Virus record (IMG/VR): IMGVR_UViG_3300032053_000002
Span: 172,752-236,751 of that record
Source of the DNA: a virus
Direction: 5' to 3' (one strand)
DNA length: 64,000 nucleotides
Part shown: in pieces, positions 48,639-57,257 of the stretch
Layout: the number at the start of each line of letters is the position of its first letter
How positions within the stretch are numbered: the first letter of the stretch is position 1
Program-made: the position numbers and the translations under genes
Notes under the pieces: generated by a model
Told to the model about the DNA's origin: nothing
The model's input: only the letters and a program-made list of their open reading frames with translations
Databases searched by the model: none

Positions 48639-49379
48639 TTATTTTTCATTCAATTTATATCTAATTTTTATTTTTGTTGTATATGGGTCAACACACCACG
48701 GGTCTCCGAACATTACTCCGAGTTTCTGCCTAAGTTGATTTGTCAGAACAACGCATATCTTTTGTTTTCCGATTAGACGAGTTATTTTGCGAAGTGCTCT
48801 AGAAATGATAATCGCTTTATCGGTATTCCAACCTTCTTTAGAATAGTCGCCTTCGAGTTCTCCAGTAGTCGTCGCTGCGGCGACCGAATCCACAACAATC
48901 GTTACTAATTTATCTTTGTGCGCTTCACGAACTTCATTTATTATTTTATCTATTGCGGAAAAAATTTGTTCGACCGTATCAAGTTGAGTATAGACCATTT
49001 TACTTATATCTATTCCGATTGCTCGTAAGAAATCCATACTCAATGCATTTTCAGTATCAATATAAACCGCAACGCCGTCTCTCTTTTGAGTATTCGCCAA
49101 AATGTGGGCGGCCAATAACGATTTTCCTGATGCTTCCAATCCATTTATTTCTATGATTCGCCCAACCGGAATACCACCGTGCGGACGATTAGAAATCGCC
49201 AAGTCCAGCATCGTACTTCCAGTAGAAATCCAATCGTCAACATCCGTAGGAGTTTCTTCTTCACCTATAAAATATGCCACTTTTCCTATGTCTTTAAATT
49301 CTTTATTTAAGTTCTCCGCCAACGAATGCGCTAAATCATTTTTGTCCGTTTTATTCTTTTCACTTTTATTTGTCGCCAT
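48639..49379 (-). CDS. uvsX-N: N-terminal part of UvsX fused to an 18-residue N-intein
   Basis: A 246-residue protein. Residues 1-228 are a RecA/UvsX recombinase N-terminal part: INGLEASGKSLLAAHIL is Walker A, TIVVDSVAAAT Walker B, and VVLTNQLRQKLGVMFGDPW reaches the end of the conserved core. The remaining 18 residues (CVDPYTTKIKIRYKLNEK) do not belong to RecA and read as the start of an intein, with Cys 1 and a block A pattern. In RecA the next residues would be TTSGGK, which begin the extein part of the other gene. GGAG precedes the ATG. Confidence 0.92.
   Translation of the reverse strand: MATNKSEKNKTDKNDLAHSLAENLNKEFKDIGKVAYFIGEEETPTDVDDWISTGSTMLDLAISNRPHGGIPVGRIIEINGLEASGKSLLAAHILANTQKRDGVAVYIDTENALSMDFLRAIGIDISKMVYTQLDTVEQIFSAIDKIINEVREAHKDKLVTIVVDSVAAATTTGELEGDYSKEGWNTDKAIIISRALRKITRLIGKQKICVVLTNQLRQKLGVMFGDPWCVDPYTTKIKIRYKLNEK
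48642..48695 (-). mobile_element. N-terminal fragment of split intein (18 residues)
   Basis: The last 18 codons of the N-terminal UvsX gene. Cys 1 is the splice nucleophile and the pattern of alternating hydrophobic residues is that of intein block A. At 18 residues it is much shorter than the classical 100-residue N-inteins and resembles atypically split inteins such as those of some TerL genes. Confidence 0.9.
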
Positions 49380-49404
49380 AATTTTTCTCCATCTCCAATC
49401 AATA

Positions 49405-49434
49405 AAAATAAAATGAGCCGGAATCCCGGCTCAT
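49405..49434 (-). terminator. Rho-independent terminator after gp32
   Basis: Minus-strand stem ATGAGCCGG / CCGGCTCAT (9 pairs, loop of 4) followed by TTTATTTTT. It lies 20 bases after the gp32 stop and before uvsX-N, so it separates the SSB transcript from the recombination genes. Confidence 0.85.
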
Positions 49435-49454
49435 TTGTTAGTCGCAATTAAATG

Positions 49455-50306
49455 TTATTTCTCGTTAAAAACCGCATTAAACGCATCTTGTAATTCACCG
49501 GCATCTAGTGGTTTCGTAGATGGTTTCGGTGGTTTAGGCGGAGCGGGTTTTTTTGGAGCTTCTTCTTCTTCGACGACGCTGTCTGGGTCTGGAACTTCTT
49601 CTTCGTCTTCCGAATAACTGACAGCTTCCTTACCTTCTGGCGCATCTTCCGGATTCAGGTGTTTTTTGAGTATACTCGTCAACTCTTCATAGCTTTTTTC
49701 TTCGTACAATTCGGAAATGTCAATCTGAGAATCAACGATGATTTTCATAATTTCCTTATCGTCCGTAATAGGCGTTTGGTTTACCCGAATACGCATATTT
49801 GTTTTCGGATAATCTTGACCTTCGGCTTTTTTGGAGCTGACAATTATATCTCTACCGGATACTACGTCAGTAATATCACCGTATTCAGGATCGGCGATAT
49901 GTGCTAACAGTTCTTCGTATACCGTTTTACCGAATCCCCAGAACTTAACTCCCTCTTGTTCTTTTTTACGAATAATAATCGGAACAAAAGTTCTCAGTTT
50001 AGGTTCTAACTTTTTACCCATCTTCCAGTTTTCCTTGTCGCCAGAAGTTTTCAACTTTTGTGCGAATTCCATTATCGGGTCAGGACGACCAAATGAAACG
50101 GGCGACAAAAGTGTTTTACCGGCGAGTTCATAATGGAAATACAGTTCGATAAAAGGATTTTCGCGATTGAATTTGTACGGCACAATTCGTATAACCTGTT
50201 CTTGTACTGTAGGCTTCCAAATCATATCAGATTTACGATTTGTTTTCTTTAAAGCGTCCAGACGTTGCTTGATTGCATCGATGTTGATGCCTTTTTGAGG
50301 TGACAT
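49455..50306 (-). CDS. 32: single-stranded DNA-binding protein (gp32-like)
   Basis: A 283-residue protein like T4 gp32. INIDAIKQRLDALKKTNRKS is the basic cooperativity region, then KPTVQEQVIRIVPYKFNREN and HYELAGKTLLSPVSFGRPD in the OB-fold core, with the very acidic C-terminus (YSEDEEEVPDPDSVVEEEEA) that contacts replication proteins. The zinc-binding cysteines of T4 gp32 are absent. I start at the ATG at 50304-50306 behind AGGAG. A middle-type promoter motif stands about 90 bases upstream. Confidence 0.85.
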   Translation of the reverse strand: MSPQKGINIDAIKQRLDALKKTNRKSDMIWKPTVQEQVIRIVPYKFNRENPFIELYFHYELAGKTLLSPVSFGRPDPIMEFAQKLKTSGDKENWKMGKKLEPKLRTFVPIIIRKKEQEGVKFWGFGKTVYEELLAHIADPEYGDITDVVSGRDIIVSSKKAEGQDYPKTNMRIRVNQTPITDDKEIMKIIVDSQIDISELYEEKSYEELTSILKKHLNPEDAPEGKEAVSYSEDEEEVPDPDSVVEEEEAPKKPAPPKPPKPSTKPLDAGELQDAFNAVFNEK

Positions 50307-50394
50307 AGCAATTCTCCTTGTTTTATGATTCAAAGTTTAAGGTTTACCATTCAGACTTATTCGCCTAAATGCAACCCTTTTTGTTTTATGTTTT

Positions 50395-50423
50395 ATTATA
50401 CTACCTATAAATATAAAAGTTCC
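50395..50423 (-). promoter_or_regulatory. middle-type promoter motif, copy 3 (upstream of gp32)
   Basis: Minus-strand GGAACTTTTA, then TAGTATAATA at exactly the spacing of the copies near 32.2 and 34.9 kb. It stands upstream of gp32, a gene expressed from a middle promoter in T4, which supports the reading. Confidence 0.65.
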
Positions 50424-50428
50424 AAAAA

Positions 50429-50824
50429 TTATAAATTTATTATTTCAAATATTTTGGTGTTTATTTTCTTTAATCCATTTTCATCAGTGACTAATAGAGT
50501 GTTCTGAAATTTTTCCCAATCTATCTGAAAGTTTGGATCGGGTTTTCCGTCGTTTAATAGACTGACAATATGATTTAACGCGTTTATGGTATAAAGAGTG
50601 TTGGTTTGTTTCTTCCTATGAACTGAAATCGTATTGTGTAGTGTTTCGGAAGGAGTTTCTTTTAATTCGATATTATATGTGCACATTAGTTCTCGGTTAT
50701 TTTCTTTATTTTCTAATACATATATTCGCCCGAATACCACATTATAAGTTTTTTTTATCAAATCAATCGTTTCCTGTAATTTGTTTTTTTTAGTAAATGT
50801 ACACAGTAACTGAGTTTTATCCAT
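50429..50824 (-). CDS. hypothetical protein, 131 aa
   Basis: A 131-residue protein of unknown function. Its first half is a strand-helix pair (LCTFTKKNKLQETIDLIKKT) and its second half ends QIDWEKFQNTLLVTDENGLK. It overlaps the large gene upstream by eight bases, so it closes the late message that includes the polymerase-like and hub genes. No domain recognised. Confidence 0.5.
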   Translation of the reverse strand: MDKTQLLCTFTKKNKLQETIDLIKKTYNVVFGRIYVLENKENNRELMCTYNIELKETPSETLHNTISVHRKKQTNTLYTINALNHIVSLLNDGKPDPNFQIDWEKFQNTLLVTDENGLKKINTKIFEIINL

Positions 50825-53117
50825 CGCGTTTCTCCTCTTGTTTTTGTTTCAATTTTTCACCAATTCGCGTAATATGGCCCATTATTTCCTTTTGGGCTTT
50901 TTGATTGCCTTTATTTGCATTTAGTCGCTCTTCATATTCTCCTTTTAATTTTTTGAGAAAATTGACTCTTTGAATTGGATTCCATTTTTCTATATCAAAC
51001 GTTTTAAATTTTAAAGCGTTCGCCATATATGGGGTTTGATGTACTTCAAGTACTGGAGCGGCGCCGATTCCTCTTGTTCTAGAAGCTATAGTAAAAATGG
51101 GATATTCCTTACCATCTTCATGTTTTACTTTTATTACACCGTCTTTCGCTCCATCTTTAAAATCAATATAAATACTATCGTTTATATTTTTTATTATCAT
51201 ACCAGAATATTTTTTCTCCTCTTCTGAAGTTTCGGCTTTTTGAAATTGCTCGTAGATTTCCAAATTCTCGTATAATGCGGTAGTCTTTTTACCGAATAAT
51301 TCTAATAAAGTTTCCTTACTCAACTCGGCTCCATCCGGGGGTTCTCCATACGCAACAATAAATTGATCCAGTTTATTATTTTGTTCTAGATTAAGAATCT
51401 CCTTTATATGAACTTTATTTATAATATTTTTTTTAACATTTGCCGCGAATTTCGGATTCTCTTCAAAAACTTTTAATAGTCTAGAAGTAAGTCTATTATC
51501 AGCTAAATTTATATCGTCATATAAATTTGGATGTTTTTCGTAAATAGGGGAACCGCGACCAATGATTCTTGATACAGATTTTATTTCATCCGCAGTCAAT
51601 TTTTCTCCGAAACTATATTTTTTAACTAACGAATTAAAATTAGATAGTATCCCTAAATATTTAGGATAATTACTACCAAATACAGATTTAGATAATTCAG
51701 AATTAGATTTAAATTTTTTCAATGAGGATTGTAAGTCTTCTTTCATTTCTTTATTCAAAGTACTGACCGCCCTTCCTAACTTCTCATCTCTGTCGGCATA
51801 ATAAGTTTTTACTCCGGCCATATTGGAAATTTTTTGTTTTTCGGAGTCGCTCATGCCTTCTGTCAGATCAGACAATGCCAGTTCATATCCAAGATTTACC
51901 AAAAATACGTCGCCGTTTTTCTTTAATGATATACCGATTCTCGACATCCCCTTTTTTGTTTTCACTGTAATAAACATATCAGAAGGAGTTTCGTGTCCTT
52001 CAACTCCAACCAACTTTCTTCCGGATGGAGTATCCCACGCAACTTCACCTATATTTTCTATTCCATATTTTTTTACTATGAGTTTTGTAGTGCTAATCGC
52101 TCCATTAACCCACGATTCGTCTAAATAAGTGTTTTTTCCACCCATTTTTTTCTTACTCGCGATTTTCATTAAAGCATCTTCTATATCTTCAATAGATTTT
52201 CCTTCTTTTAATTGCCGGATAGCATAATGTACACTGGCCTCTCCCGCTCTAGATTCGGGCGTACCTAATCCGCGACTTAATAATTTTCCACTTTTTCTTA
52301 ATTTTTCTTCTTCATTATATTGATCTTCAGTAAATGTTAAAGCTTTATCCGTTTCATCATGATCGATTTTCCTTAATCTTTCTTTTTGTTTATCATCCAA
52401 TTTTTCAGGAGTCGTTGGTTCTTTTTCTGGGGGTTCTTCCGGTTTATCCTCCTTAGATGCTACATACTTTCCCGCTTTTGCCTTTTCAACATCTTCCGGA
52501 TTCGCGTCCTTTTTTATTAATGCTTGCCCTTTTTTTGGATCGTATTGTTGCACCGGATAAACATTTCCACTTTTTTTCTTTTTTACTAAATCTTCTTCGC
52601 CGACCAACTTTTTCGAATTTTTTTGCCACTCTTTTAAATCATCATATTTAACAAACAATCCTTTTTGTATTTCAACAACTATATCATTTGTAGGCAACCT
52701 CTTTATATTTTCAGCAATAGTTAATAAAGACAAATCTTCTACAGAAATCAGGTTTTCGGTTTTTTCTAATCTGTTATTATCGTAAAAATATGATGGCATA
52801 GTATTTTCTGAAACATCTTCTTTTTCGTCGCCTTCGATTTTTTCTGGCGACTCTTCTTCTTTTGGTTCTGGTTCTTCAGGCACTAATATTTTACGAACTA
52901 CCAAACTTTCTGGTTCGTCAATACCTTCTCCTTTTTCAGATATTGCTATCAATCGTTCTATGATTATATCTGAAGGTATGTTTGATTTTTTTAAAATATC
53001 TTTTAATACAATAAGATGCGACATATTAAAAATATCCGGCATACCATCGTGCACTTTGTATGCCCATTCTTCTAATAGTTCATCTATAAAATTTTCACTG
53101 TTTATATCAAGTAGCAT
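50817..53117 (-). CDS. large protein with PD-(D/E)xK-like core, 766 aa
   Basis: A 766-residue protein of unknown role. The first 40 residues (EEWAYKVHDGMPDIFNMSHL) resemble a module at the start of several large phage proteins. Residues 60-260 are acidic and Pro-rich linkers. A nuclease-type core follows: E293 in RAGEASVHYAIRQL, D380 in TPSDMFITV, and K399 in IGISLKKN, the E-D-x-K pattern of PD-(D/E)xK enzymes. The rest is long helices. GGAG precedes the ATG. A virion-borne nuclease or recombination enzyme is a guess; the motif is clear. Confidence 0.55.
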   Translation of the reverse strand: MLLDINSENFIDELLEEWAYKVHDGMPDIFNMSHLIVLKDILKKSNIPSDIIIERLIAISEKGEGIDEPESLVVRKILVPEEPEPKEEESPEKIEGDEKEDVSENTMPSYFYDNNRLEKTENLISVEDLSLLTIAENIKRLPTNDIVVEIQKGLFVKYDDLKEWQKNSKKLVGEEDLVKKKKSGNVYPVQQYDPKKGQALIKKDANPEDVEKAKAGKYVASKEDKPEEPPEKEPTTPEKLDDKQKERLRKIDHDETDKALTFTEDQYNEEEKLRKSGKLLSRGLGTPESRAGEASVHYAIRQLKEGKSIEDIEDALMKIASKKKMGGKNTYLDESWVNGAISTTKLIVKKYGIENIGEVAWDTPSGRKLVGVEGHETPSDMFITVKTKKGMSRIGISLKKNGDVFLVNLGYELALSDLTEGMSDSEKQKISNMAGVKTYYADRDEKLGRAVSTLNKEMKEDLQSSLKKFKSNSELSKSVFGSNYPKYLGILSNFNSLVKKYSFGEKLTADEIKSVSRIIGRGSPIYEKHPNLYDDINLADNRLTSRLLKVFEENPKFAANVKKNIINKVHIKEILNLEQNNKLDQFIVAYGEPPDGAELSKETLLELFGKKTTALYENLEIYEQFQKAETSEEEKKYSGMIIKNINDSIYIDFKDGAKDGVIKVKHEDGKEYPIFTIASRTRGIGAAPVLEVHQTPYMANALKFKTFDIEKWNPIQRVNFLKKLKGEYEERLNANKGNQKAQKEIMGHITRIGEKLKQKQEEKRDG

Positions 53118-53156
53118 CTATTTTCTCCAAAAAATGTTTTCATATCTATAAATATG

Positions 53157-54500
53157 TCATAATTCAAATATATTATTTAAAATTTTCATATCGCCATAGT
53201 TTTTTCCCTTAAATACCTTGAAAGGAAACACTTTAATAATATCATTTATTTTCGCAATTGCGTCTTCCCCATCTTCAATTGAATGGTCGAACAGAAACGA
53301 ATCGTATGTATATAACAGCAATTTAGTTTTATATGGCTTTAAAACTTCTATTATTCTTTCAATCATCGCGAAATTCGCTTCCGTTTCGATAAGTTGTAAA
53401 AAATAATTAAATACTTTTGTCGCATTTGGCGACCCGATTTTATCCAAGAAGATTTTTCTTTTTGTCAATGGCGACTCGTAATATCCAACCTTATTAACCT
53501 CTTTCCACATTTCATATACATATTTATTAACTTCGGCAAAAAATGGTATCGCCTCTCGTATGTCTCGTGGAATCCCGCCGTATAAATACTTAAAATTCAA
53601 CTTCTTCGCTTCTTCATATTCCCAATCGTCAAGAGTTTCTTTCCCGAAGTAATATTTTCCCAAATATGAATGAAGGTTTTTTTCGGCAAATTTAAATTTT
53701 ATTATTCTGGAAATTAAGTGTAAATGGAAGGAATCAAAATCAATCATAAAAAATTGGTCGTTTTGTGGAATGAAAGCGGAGCGGGAGCCATCTTTCTTAT
53801 TTACTGCGGCGAAATTAATATTTCCAAAGGAATTACTCGGTCTACCTGTTGAAGTATAGAAATTATAATCAGAATATACTTTATTCTCTCTGTTTATAAA
53901 TCTTGATACTTCTTCTCCATAGTATTTTTGTAATATAGTCGGGTCTACTTTGATACCGATGCGCTCTATACTGTATACTATCCCCCCGTACTTGGAGTAT
54001 TTTTTATACTCTTCAAAATCTAAAAAGTTCCCGACAATTTCAATTATTTTATCGGTATTAAATTGGTCTATTTCAATGTGTTTCATTAAAGGTATTATTT
54101 TATTAATGTTAATCATATTATTAAATTTTCGCCGAAAATAAATATGGGCGGGAGTTTCCAGTTGCCAACTCGGAGTAGTGTTATTTTGAAGATAATAATA
54201 CATAGTTGCGTCTTCTATGATATCTGAATTAAAATATGGTAAGAGATGTTTTTTGTTTATCGTCCACATTTTTCTCGGGCAAAGTTCGTTTATTATATTT
54301 CTCGGAAGAGATTTCGCTTCTTCGTGCCCGAAAGGTAATACGAAAAAATTCTTGTTTTCGAGATTGGTTATACCCAACATTAAAAGTTCAGATTGACTAT
54401 AATGTTGGACTGAGTCGGAAAATGTAGGCAAAACGACAACTTCTTTGCCTTCAATCTCTTTACGAAAGTTTTCAAATGTTTCTATATTTTCTATTATCAT
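53157..54500 (-). CDS. family A DNA polymerase-like protein
   Basis: A 447-residue protein that follows the palm and fingers of family A DNA polymerases. FFMIDFDSFHLHLISRI is motif A with D, AKKLNFKYLYGG resembles motif B, and LLLYTYDSFLFD is motif C with D but with Ser in place of the usual Glu. TSTGRPSNSFGNINFAAV is the conserved TGR loop. The N-terminal 130 residues are not an evident exonuclease. The phage also has gp43, so this is a second, diverged polymerase set among late genes. Its activity is unproven but the metal-binding pair is kept. Confidence 0.78.
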   Translation of the reverse strand: MIIENIETFENFRKEIEGKEVVVLPTFSDSVQHYSQSELLMLGITNLENKNFFVLPFGHEEAKSLPRNIINELCPRKMWTINKKHLLPYFNSDIIEDATMYYYLQNNTTPSWQLETPAHIYFRRKFNNMININKIIPLMKHIEIDQFNTDKIIEIVGNFLDFEEYKKYSKYGGIVYSIERIGIKVDPTILQKYYGEEVSRFINRENKVYSDYNFYTSTGRPSNSFGNINFAAVNKKDGSRSAFIPQNDQFFMIDFDSFHLHLISRIIKFKFAEKNLHSYLGKYYFGKETLDDWEYEEAKKLNFKYLYGGIPRDIREAIPFFAEVNKYVYEMWKEVNKVGYYESPLTKRKIFLDKIGSPNATKVFNYFLQLIETEANFAMIERIIEVLKPYKTKLLLYTYDSFLFDHSIEDGEDAIAKINDIIKVFPFKVFKGKNYGDMKILNNIFEL

Positions 54501-54530
54501 ACATAAAACCTTTGGTAAGACATAACCGGT

Positions 54531-54899
54531 TTACTTCCAAAATTCTAAACGGTTCCCCAATTTTAAATTTAGACCTGGGAATATGGGTTCTAATGATTTA
54601 ACTACTCTATCGTTGGAAAGTTCCACATCAGAACGTTCTCCCGAAATTTTCCAGCGAAGAGATGTCGATAAATACAAGTCCGACAAAGACGATGCGACCA
54701 CCGATGTAAACATTTTGAATTCTTTTTCTTCGACTTCTATAATAGAAGAATCTTTATTAGATTTTAACTTTATAAAATACCGAATAATATATCCTCGCGC
54801 ATAATCGTTCTGTGTTGGGGCGGGAGTATAATTTCTTGGATATTTATAAACCATTCGCCTATTGCCAGTAATTATTTTATATTCTTTATTTATATTCAT
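54531..54899 (-). CDS. hypothetical protein, 122 aa
   Basis: I start at the ATG at 54897-54899; a GTG six bases earlier would overlap the hub gene. The protein is 122 residues, with MVYKYPRNYTPAPTQNDYAR early and a helical middle ending SSLSDLYLSTSLRWKISGER. A protein of this kind commonly follows the hub in T4-like phages and may be a baseplate part. Function unknown. Confidence 0.5.
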   Translation of the reverse strand: MNINKEYKIITGNRRMVYKYPRNYTPAPTQNDYARGYIIRYFIKLKSNKDSSIIEVEEKEFKMFTSVVASSLSDLYLSTSLRWKISGERSDVELSNDRVVKSLEPIFPGLNLKLGNRLEFWK

Positions 54900-54901
54900 T
54901 G

Positions 54902-56926
54902 TCACCCTGCCGTTCCACTGGCCCCCTCATTACTTACATATTTTGTCGGTCTATAAAATGCTCGTATTTTAGTTGTCCATACGTCACTACTTATTTCGTG
55001 TGAAATCCCGGTCGCTTGAAACACCCCCCATTCTTTATATATTTGTGGAATATTTTCAACCGTAAATACATTTCCGGGAAGAATCCCGCTTATTCCATCG
55101 ATAGTAACTTCTATTTCTAACGGATATATTGGCATATGTCTAGTTTCATTACCACGCTTATCCCTTCTTAAATATTCTGATAGTGTTTTCTTGCACTCTT
55201 CGCTTAAAACTATGTATCCGCCGGGTTTTTTAAGTTTATTACTGTTTGGAGGAATGGATAATATAAAATCATCGTATTTTACTTTATAGTCCGCTTCTTC
55301 CTTGGCTTTAGCTTCTTCGGCCTTTTTTCTTTCCTCGGCCTGCTCTTTAGTTTCTTCTGGAAGTTTCAAATCTTTTAAAATTCGGTCTTTTACATCTCCA
55401 TATAAAAGTTTTACGATTACGTCTGAATATGCGCCTAAAACTTGATTGGGATCGGCTTTATTTCTTCCAAAATATTGAGTCAACGCAATTTGATTAGTCA
55501 TTTTTGAAGTAAATGATAAATCAGATACAATACTTCTCCCAGAATATCCACCAAAAACAAACGGCCGGTCTTTCGAGTATATACTATTTATATTATCTCC
55601 AGAAACATAATTTAAATCGATAACATATGAAGTATATCCTACATACGGATCTACATATAATTTAAAATTCCATATATCCGCCGCCGCCGAACTTATTTTT
55701 TTTAAAATTCGATTTAATCCTTCTTCAAGGGTTTCCGACTCGCTCAATTCTTTTTTGATCAAATCAATATTAACATAAACATATTTCAGGTATCCTGATT
55801 TTGTATTTGGTGCCTGTTTCTCAAAAGACTTGCGATTTGCGGAATCCTCTTTATACAAAAACATTATATTATCATCCGTCGTATATAAAAGAGGGTCATT
55901 ACATATTAGTGTTTCCCCACTGTCCATTTTAAAAGTCGGCTCTTCCTTTTTACCATTTGTTGCCAATGCGCCAAGATGCCCGTTGATTATAACTTTTTCT
56001 AAAAATTCCCATGTCACGAATATTAATGGTTTAGATAGGGATGTCGATGGATATACAACTCCCGGTAACGATGAAAACGAATAGCTACTAACCACTTCAT
56101 TCGCAATAAAAATAGAACCCGGTTCAGGGTTTCCATCTTTTCCGGTGCAGCGTTTAATTTGAGACCGAAGACCTTCTTCTGAAAAAGTAGTATCTAGATA
56201 TTCTTTAATAGTCACCGTTTTTTTATTCTTTTGTGCTTCATCAGTTCCCATCACATTACTTTCAATCTGTATATTAAGCGCTAACATTGTCTCGCCAAGA
56301 GTGGTTAGTTCTGTCATACAACTAAAAGAACCGTCATCGTTTTGATTCCAAGAGAAATTTGTTATCAATCCAATATAAAAATCCTGATTACCATTTGATG
56401 CTAATATTATATCATCGTATATTTTTCGCGGACTAAAATAATAGTCGTGTAATTTGCCAGTATTTTCTACTGATGTTTGGATCGGGGTTTCCGCAATGTC
56501 TGCCCATCCCCACTCCACTATTACAGAAATTCCCGGGGATAACCAATATTTCATGAGTTCGTCCAAATCTTCCGCACTGGGGCAAAACCAGTTTATTGTT
56601 ACTTTTCTTAAAGAACCATATTCTCCTTTACTTTCAACTGATATATTTTCTATACCTGGAATTGGACGATCTTGTATTTTTCTCCCCGGTCGCCTATATA
56701 CCGGTTCAAATCCACTGGCAATCTTTCCCGATTTTGTCAATAGCCCGCCGACCATTACATTCTTAGAAGAGTCAAACCCGGTTGGTGGAATACCATTTGA
56801 TATGGCTCTTACCCATATCGATTTTGGCTTATTAGAAGAACCGAATGAACGAGATTTTCTACTGTCTAGTTCTTTTATTATTTTTTCATCTATATTAGAA
56901 AGACGTGGGAAACTTTGAATAGCCAT
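54902..56926 (-). CDS. baseplate hub-like protein (gp27/VgrG-type)
   Basis: A 674-residue virion protein. VTINWFCPSAEDLDELMKYW then GISVIVEWGWAD is a beta layout seen in hub proteins, and the C-terminus LEIEVTIDGISGILPGNVFT with a late TKIRAFYRPTKY resembles the D domain of gp27 and VgrG hubs. A long Glu/Lys helix (AEERKKAEEAKAKEEADYKV) lies in the middle. The order tape measure, 687-residue protein, LysM protein, hub matches contractile tail clusters. The assignment is by context and short motifs. Confidence 0.6.
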   Translation of the reverse strand: MAIQSFPRLSNIDEKIIKELDSRKSRSFGSSNKPKSIWVRAISNGIPPTGFDSSKNVMVGGLLTKSGKIASGFEPVYRRPGRKIQDRPIPGIENISVESKGEYGSLRKVTINWFCPSAEDLDELMKYWLSPGISVIVEWGWADIAETPIQTSVENTGKLHDYYFSPRKIYDDIILASNGNQDFYIGLITNFSWNQNDDGSFSCMTELTTLGETMLALNIQIESNVMGTDEAQKNKKTVTIKEYLDTTFSEEGLRSQIKRCTGKDGNPEPGSIFIANEVVSSYSFSSLPGVVYPSTSLSKPLIFVTWEFLEKVIINGHLGALATNGKKEEPTFKMDSGETLICNDPLLYTTDDNIMFLYKEDSANRKSFEKQAPNTKSGYLKYVYVNIDLIKKELSESETLEEGLNRILKKISSAAADIWNFKLYVDPYVGYTSYVIDLNYVSGDNINSIYSKDRPFVFGGYSGRSIVSDLSFTSKMTNQIALTQYFGRNKADPNQVLGAYSDVIVKLLYGDVKDRILKDLKLPEETKEQAEERKKAEEAKAKEEADYKVKYDDFILSIPPNSNKLKKPGGYIVLSEECKKTLSEYLRRDKRGNETRHMPIYPLEIEVTIDGISGILPGNVFTVENIPQIYKEWGVFQATGISHEISSDVWTTKIRAFYRPTKYVSNEGASGTAG

Positions 56927-56927
56927 T

Positions 56928-57239
56928 TTATCTAGCCTTATTTACGGTATCTAAATCGGAAAAAATCTTGCCCAAATTTTGCGGAATTCTTAATTGAGTT
57001 CCTGGGTCTATATTCAGCGTTCCTTTTCCAATGTGGTTTGCCTGAGCAATAATCCACCACAGAGTTACATCTCCGTAATAACGATACGCTAATAAATCCA
57101 GTCTATCCCCAACATTTGAATAAATATAAATATCATTTTCATCGTCTTCTATTTTTGGATAAATTGTGGAACTAATTTTACGAAACCCGGAATCTGTATC
57201 ATTTGCAACAATCGAACTTCTATATCTATCACTGGACAT
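56928..57239 (-). CDS. 53: baseplate wedge protein with LysM domain (gp53-like)
   Basis: A 103-residue protein with one LysM domain: YSNVGDRLDLLAYRYYGD, then LWWIIAQANHIGKGTLNIDP and GTQLRIPQNL. T4 gp53 is a LysM-containing baseplate wedge part, and many contractile tails have a LysM protein between the tape measure and the hub. GGAG precedes the ATG. The N-terminal 30 residues are polar. It probably joins tail tube and hub. Confidence 0.78.
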   Translation of the reverse strand: MSSDRYRSSIVANDTDSGFRKISSTIYPKIEDDENDIYIYSNVGDRLDLLAYRYYGDVTLWWIIAQANHIGKGTLNIDPGTQLRIPQNLGKIFSDLDTVNKAR

Positions 57240-57257
57240 ATATTATCTCCGAAAAAA

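Noticed and set aside
53140-53156. TATAAATA on the plus strand in gaps near 40.29, 50.40, 53.15 and 63.27 kb, resembling T4 late promoters
   Set aside because: They point against all genes and arise easily in AT-rich gaps; not called as promoters.
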